A stretch of DNA of 64,000 nt, from contig NZ_PDWQ01000002.1 of assembly GCF_010211745.1 (NCBI RefSeq), forward strand, positions 186,001 through 250,000, written 5' to 3'. The position numbers were made by a program, and so were the translations under genes. Source of the DNA: Pseudoxanthomonas kalamensis DSM 18571. Lineage in GTDB: Bacteria; Pseudomonadota; Gammaproteobacteria; Xanthomonadales; Xanthomonadaceae. Under the pieces are notes generated by a model that saw only the letters and a list, made by a program, of their open reading frames with translations, had not been told where the DNA came from and searched no databases. Of this stretch, positions 61,514 through 64,000 are shown piece after piece. How positions within the stretch are numbered: position 1 is the first letter of the stretch; each line of letters opens with the position of its first letter.

Positions 61514-61867
61514 TCAGGTCACCAGGATCACTGTGAGGATCGCCGCGAGCGCCGGCAGCCCCTGCACGAAGAAGATGCGCTTGCTGACGCTGTACGCGCC
61601 GTACAGCGCGGCCACCACCACGCAACCGAGGAAGAACAGCACCACATTCCATTGCGAGGTACACAACCCCCATAGCAGGCCGGCGGCGAGGAAGCCGTTG
61701 TACAGGCCCTGATTGGCCGCCAGCACCCGCGTCGTCTCGGCCTTCTCCGGCGTGTTGCGGAAGGTCTTCAACCCCAGCGGGCGGGTCCACAGGAACATCT
61801 CCAGCACCAGGAAATACCCGTGCAACCCTGCCACCAGCAGGGTCAATATCTTGGCCAACATCAGCAT
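61514..61867 (-). CDS. DUF1304 membrane protein
   Basis: This is a 117-residue inner-membrane protein with four predicted helices matching DUF1304 along its whole length (LHGYFLVLEMFLW, FRNTPEKAETTRVLAANQGLYNGFLAAGL, LFFLGCVVVAALYGAYSV). Function unknown. GGGAGG lies 5-6 nt before the ATG. Same strand as, and 19 bp behind, the transporter gene, so probably one operon. Confidence 0.92.
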   Translation of the reverse strand: MLMLAKILTLLVAGLHGYFLVLEMFLWTRPLGLKTFRNTPEKAETTRVLAANQGLYNGFLAAGLLWGLCTSQWNVVLFFLGCVVVAALYGAYSVSKRIFFVQGLPALAAILTVILVT

Positions 61868-61886
61868 CACGTCCTCCCGGTTCGCT

Positions 61887-63215
61887 TCAGCGGCGCGCGG
61901 CCACGGCATCGGTGGTGTTCTCGACCCGGCGCCACAGCCGCCAGCCGATCCCGGCCGCCAGGAAGGCCGCGCCCGCGCTGAGGGCGGCAAATCCGCCGAT
62001 GCTCATGCCCAGCGTCTTCAGGCCGTTCATGCCGGTGGCAATGGCCACGTCGCCAAAGCGCCAGACGGCGGTGTCGACCGCATCCTGGCCCTTGTAACGC
62101 ACGTTGCGCGGTACCCGCGTGTACAGGCTGTGCCGCGCCGGTTCGGCCATGCCGTAGGCCAGGCCGCGGCTGACGATCAGCGCCAGCACCGTCGGCGCCA
62201 GCGGGCCGACCAACCACGGCAGGGTGAACAGCGGGGCATGCGGATCCTGCGCGAACACCACGACCAGCAGGACCGCCACGCTGATCGACGCCCACAACAT
62301 GATCAACACCCCCGGCCCCTTCCGCGGCAACAGCCAACGGGTCACGAATACCTGCATCAGCACGGTCAGGATGTTGCAGACCAGGTCCACATCGGCATGG
62401 AAACGCGTGCGCGCCGCCGCGTCGGCGAAGGTCGCGCCGGAATAGTCGATCATCAGCGCATAGTTGACCGTGCCGATACCGTCGGCCAGCAGCAGCAGCA
62501 CCGCCATGCCGCGGATGAAAGGATCGGTGAATATCTGCTTCAACCCGTCCCACATGCTGCCGCCGACCGCGTCCTCGTGGCCGGCCTCGTGCCGACGGGC
62601 GCCATGCACACGCGCCCAGCGACCCAGCAGCACCACGCAGACCGTCGCGATGCCCAGCAAGCCGGCCGACACCATCAGCAACGGCGCCACCCCGATCACG
62701 TCGACCAGCGAGCGCGTCAGCGCCGGACCGGCCAGCGCGCCCAGCGTGCCGGCGACGGCGATCACCGGGAACAACCGCTTCGACTGGTCCAGGCTCCAGA
62801 TGTCGGACATGAAAATCCAGAACACCGACACCACGATCAGATTGAACACGCTGACCCAGACGAAGAACACCATACCAAGCATGCGCGGGCTGAGCAGGCC
62901 CACATTGGTGAACGCCGGCACGAAGGCCAGCAGGCAGGCGATGAAGAACAGGTACACCACCGGCACCAGCTTGCGCCGCGGCCAGCGCGAGGCCAGCGCG
63001 GCGAACACCGGGGTGAGTATCAACGTGGCGACGAAGGTGGCAGCGTAGAACCACGGCAACTGGGTCGAGCCGACCGCGGCCGACAGCTGCTCCCGCACCG
63101 GGCGGATCACGTAGTACGCGGCCAGCACGCAGAAGAAATAGACGAAGGAGATGCCCACCGCGCGCCATTCGCCCGCATGCACCCGGCTTGCCGTGGGCGC
63201 GTGTTCAGTCTGCAT
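61887..63215 (-). CDS. Polytopic transporter, major-facilitator / nucleotide-exchange-like
   Basis: This is a 442-residue protein with about 12 predicted helices (FVYFFCVLAAYYVIRPVREQLSAAVG, MVFFVWVSVFNLIVVSVFWIFMSDIW, MAVLLLLADGIGTVNYALMIDY and more). The VFWIFMSDIWSLDQSKRLFPVIAVAGTLGALAGPALT segment resembles the NTP/NDP carrier-like (TlcC/Npt) proteins that are widespread in Xanthomonadaceae and not necessarily nucleotide transporters. The start at 63215 follows a cytosolic N terminus (MQTEHAPTASR). The substrate is unknown. Confidence 0.82.
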   Translation of the reverse strand: MQTEHAPTASRVHAGEWRAVGISFVYFFCVLAAYYVIRPVREQLSAAVGSTQLPWFYAATFVATLILTPVFAALASRWPRRKLVPVVYLFFIACLLAFVPAFTNVGLLSPRMLGMVFFVWVSVFNLIVVSVFWIFMSDIWSLDQSKRLFPVIAVAGTLGALAGPALTRSLVDVIGVAPLLMVSAGLLGIATVCVVLLGRWARVHGARRHEAGHEDAVGGSMWDGLKQIFTDPFIRGMAVLLLLADGIGTVNYALMIDYSGATFADAAARTRFHADVDLVCNILTVLMQVFVTRWLLPRKGPGVLIMLWASISVAVLLVVVFAQDPHAPLFTLPWLVGPLAPTVLALIVSRGLAYGMAEPARHSLYTRVPRNVRYKGQDAVDTAVWRFGDVAIATGMNGLKTLGMSIGGFAALSAGAAFLAAGIGWRLWRRVENTTDAVAARR

Positions 63216-63321
63216 CTGTGCGTGCCCCACGTATTCCGACGGCCGCAGTATACGATGCAGCGCAGCATCGGCAGCAAGCGGGCTGCCGCTATGCTCCGTT
63301 CCACCCAGCCCGGACTGCATC

Positions 63322-64000
63322 GTGTACGACTTCATCATCATCGGCGCCGGCTCGGCCGGCTGCGTGCTGGCCCACCGGCTGTCCGAAGACCCCGACGCCC
63401 GCGTGCTGCTACTGGAAGCCGGGCCGCGCGACTGGCACCCGTTCATCCACATGCCAGCCGGGCTGTCGCGGCTGGTCAAGCTGAAAAGCGTCAACTGGAA
63501 CTACGACACCGAACCACAGCCGCACTTGAACGGCCGCAGGCTGTGGTGGCCGCGCGGGCGGGTGCTGGGCGGCTCCAGCTCGATCAACGCCATGTGCTAT
63601 ATCCGCGGGCTGCCGGACGATTACGACGAATGGAGTGCGCTCGGTGCGCAGGGCTGGAGCTGGCGCGAGGTACTGCCCTACTTCCGCCGCAGCGAAGGCA
63701 ACAGCCGCGGTAGCGACGCCTTGCACGGTGGCGACGGTCCGTTGAAGGTCTCGGACCTGCGCCACGTCAATTCGCTGTCCTCGGCCTTCATCGAGGCCGC
63801 GCAACAGGCCGGCCAGCCGCGCAACGACGACTTCAACGGCCCGCGGCAGGACGGCGCCGGCTTCTACCAGGTCACCCAGAAGGACGGCACGCGCTGTTCC
63901 ACCGCGGTCGCCTACCTGGATCCGGCACGCAGCCGCCCCAATCTCGAAATCGCCACCGGCGCCCGCGTGCAGCGCATCGTGCTGGAAGGCGGTCGTGCCG
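63322..64000 (+). CDS. GMC-family FAD oxidoreductase (3' end outside window)
   Basis: The first 226 residues of a glucose-methanol-choline oxidoreductase, such as choline dehydrogenase, are in the window. The FAD motif YDFIIIGAGSAGCVLAHRLSED is at the very start, followed by the GMC signature WPRGRVLGGSSSINAMCYIRG and GFYQVTQKDGTRCSTAVAYL. The start is GTG at 63322, since no in-frame ATG fits the family N terminus. The substrate is probably an alcohol. Divergent from the transporter gene with 106 bp between. Confidence 0.88.
   Translation, partial: MYDFIIIGAGSAGCVLAHRLSEDPDARVLLLEAGPRDWHPFIHMPAGLSRLVKLKSVNWNYDTEPQPHLNGRRLWWPRGRVLGGSSSINAMCYIRGLPDDYDEWSALGAQGWSWREVLPYFRRSEGNSRGSDALHGGDGPLKVSDLRHVNSLSSAFIEAAQQAGQPRNDDFNGPRQDGAGFYQVTQKDGTRCSTAVAYLDPARSRPNLEIATGARVQRIVLEGGRA

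Overview
The window is a high-GC, gene-dense chromosomal segment from a gammaproteobacterium, most likely a member of the Xanthomonadaceae (Lysobacter/Luteimonas/Xanthomonas-like). This is inferred from the pilU-pilT / yggS-proC arrangement, the metX-metB-hom methionine cluster, the many secreted and TonB-linked proteins, and a sigma factor/Ser-Thr kinase pair of a type known from Xanthomonas. I see no tRNA, rRNA, CRISPR array, insertion sequence or prophage.

Layout. 1-5.9 kb: a CoA-transferase family gene cut by the left edge, the twitching motors pilU and pilT, then yggS-proC and a lipoprotein. 5.9-18.8 kb, all on the minus strand: the most interesting region. An ECF sigma factor (18.2-18.7 kb), a small secreted protein, and a membrane Ser/Thr kinase with a repeat-rich C-terminal region are followed by a run of exported proteins of unknown function: a CARDB-like protein, two tandem paralogues, an OmpA-domain protein, a lipoprotein and others. 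The run ends at a trimeric (YadA-type) autotransporter. Five sites in this region share one bipartite promoter-like motif (TGGCCYGYTT, 11-12 bp, TCGAATGTYT). Four of them lie a constant 46-50 bp before a start codon, and three are part of a duplicated promoter/leader cassette of about 80 bp. The sigma factor lacks the usual acidic motif of region 2.2 and has threonines there. I read the region as a kinase-activated sigma factor together with its local cell-surface regulon.

18.9-31 kb: mostly housekeeping genes (pdxH, a glycerate-kinase-like P-loop kinase, dodecin, aroK-aroB, a WGR protein, hemE, an MFS pump), a very large propeller hybrid sensor kinase, and a YceI-cytochrome b561-YceI operon. 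31-39.3 kb: sdaA; two tandem Tat-exported sulfatases behind a LacI-type palindrome; and the minus-strand operon metX-metB-hom behind a SAM-I-type riboswitch with its own promoter. 39.3-47.2 kb: an M23 peptidase, prfC, a hemolysin-III family protein, a small L7/L12-like membrane protein, a CBS protein, a GT2 glycosyltransferase, mtgA, hslO and an exported protein.

47.2-54.5 kb is visibly less GC-rich: two different TPR-sulfotransferases enclose a methyltransferase and a TonB-dependent receptor, a block that looks acquired or specialised. 54.6-56.6 kb is an ECF sigma / membrane protein / DUF4097 operon. 56.7-61.5 kb is a fatty-acid module (TetR regulator, alpha/beta hydrolase, fadE, DUF4442 protein), with a palindrome overlapping the hydrolase promoter and start codon. 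The window ends with a DUF1304 protein, a carrier-like membrane transporter and a GMC oxidoreductase cut by the right edge. Several genes have a TANAAT-like box exactly 7 nt before the ATG and no ribosome binding site, which suggests leaderless mRNAs are common here.
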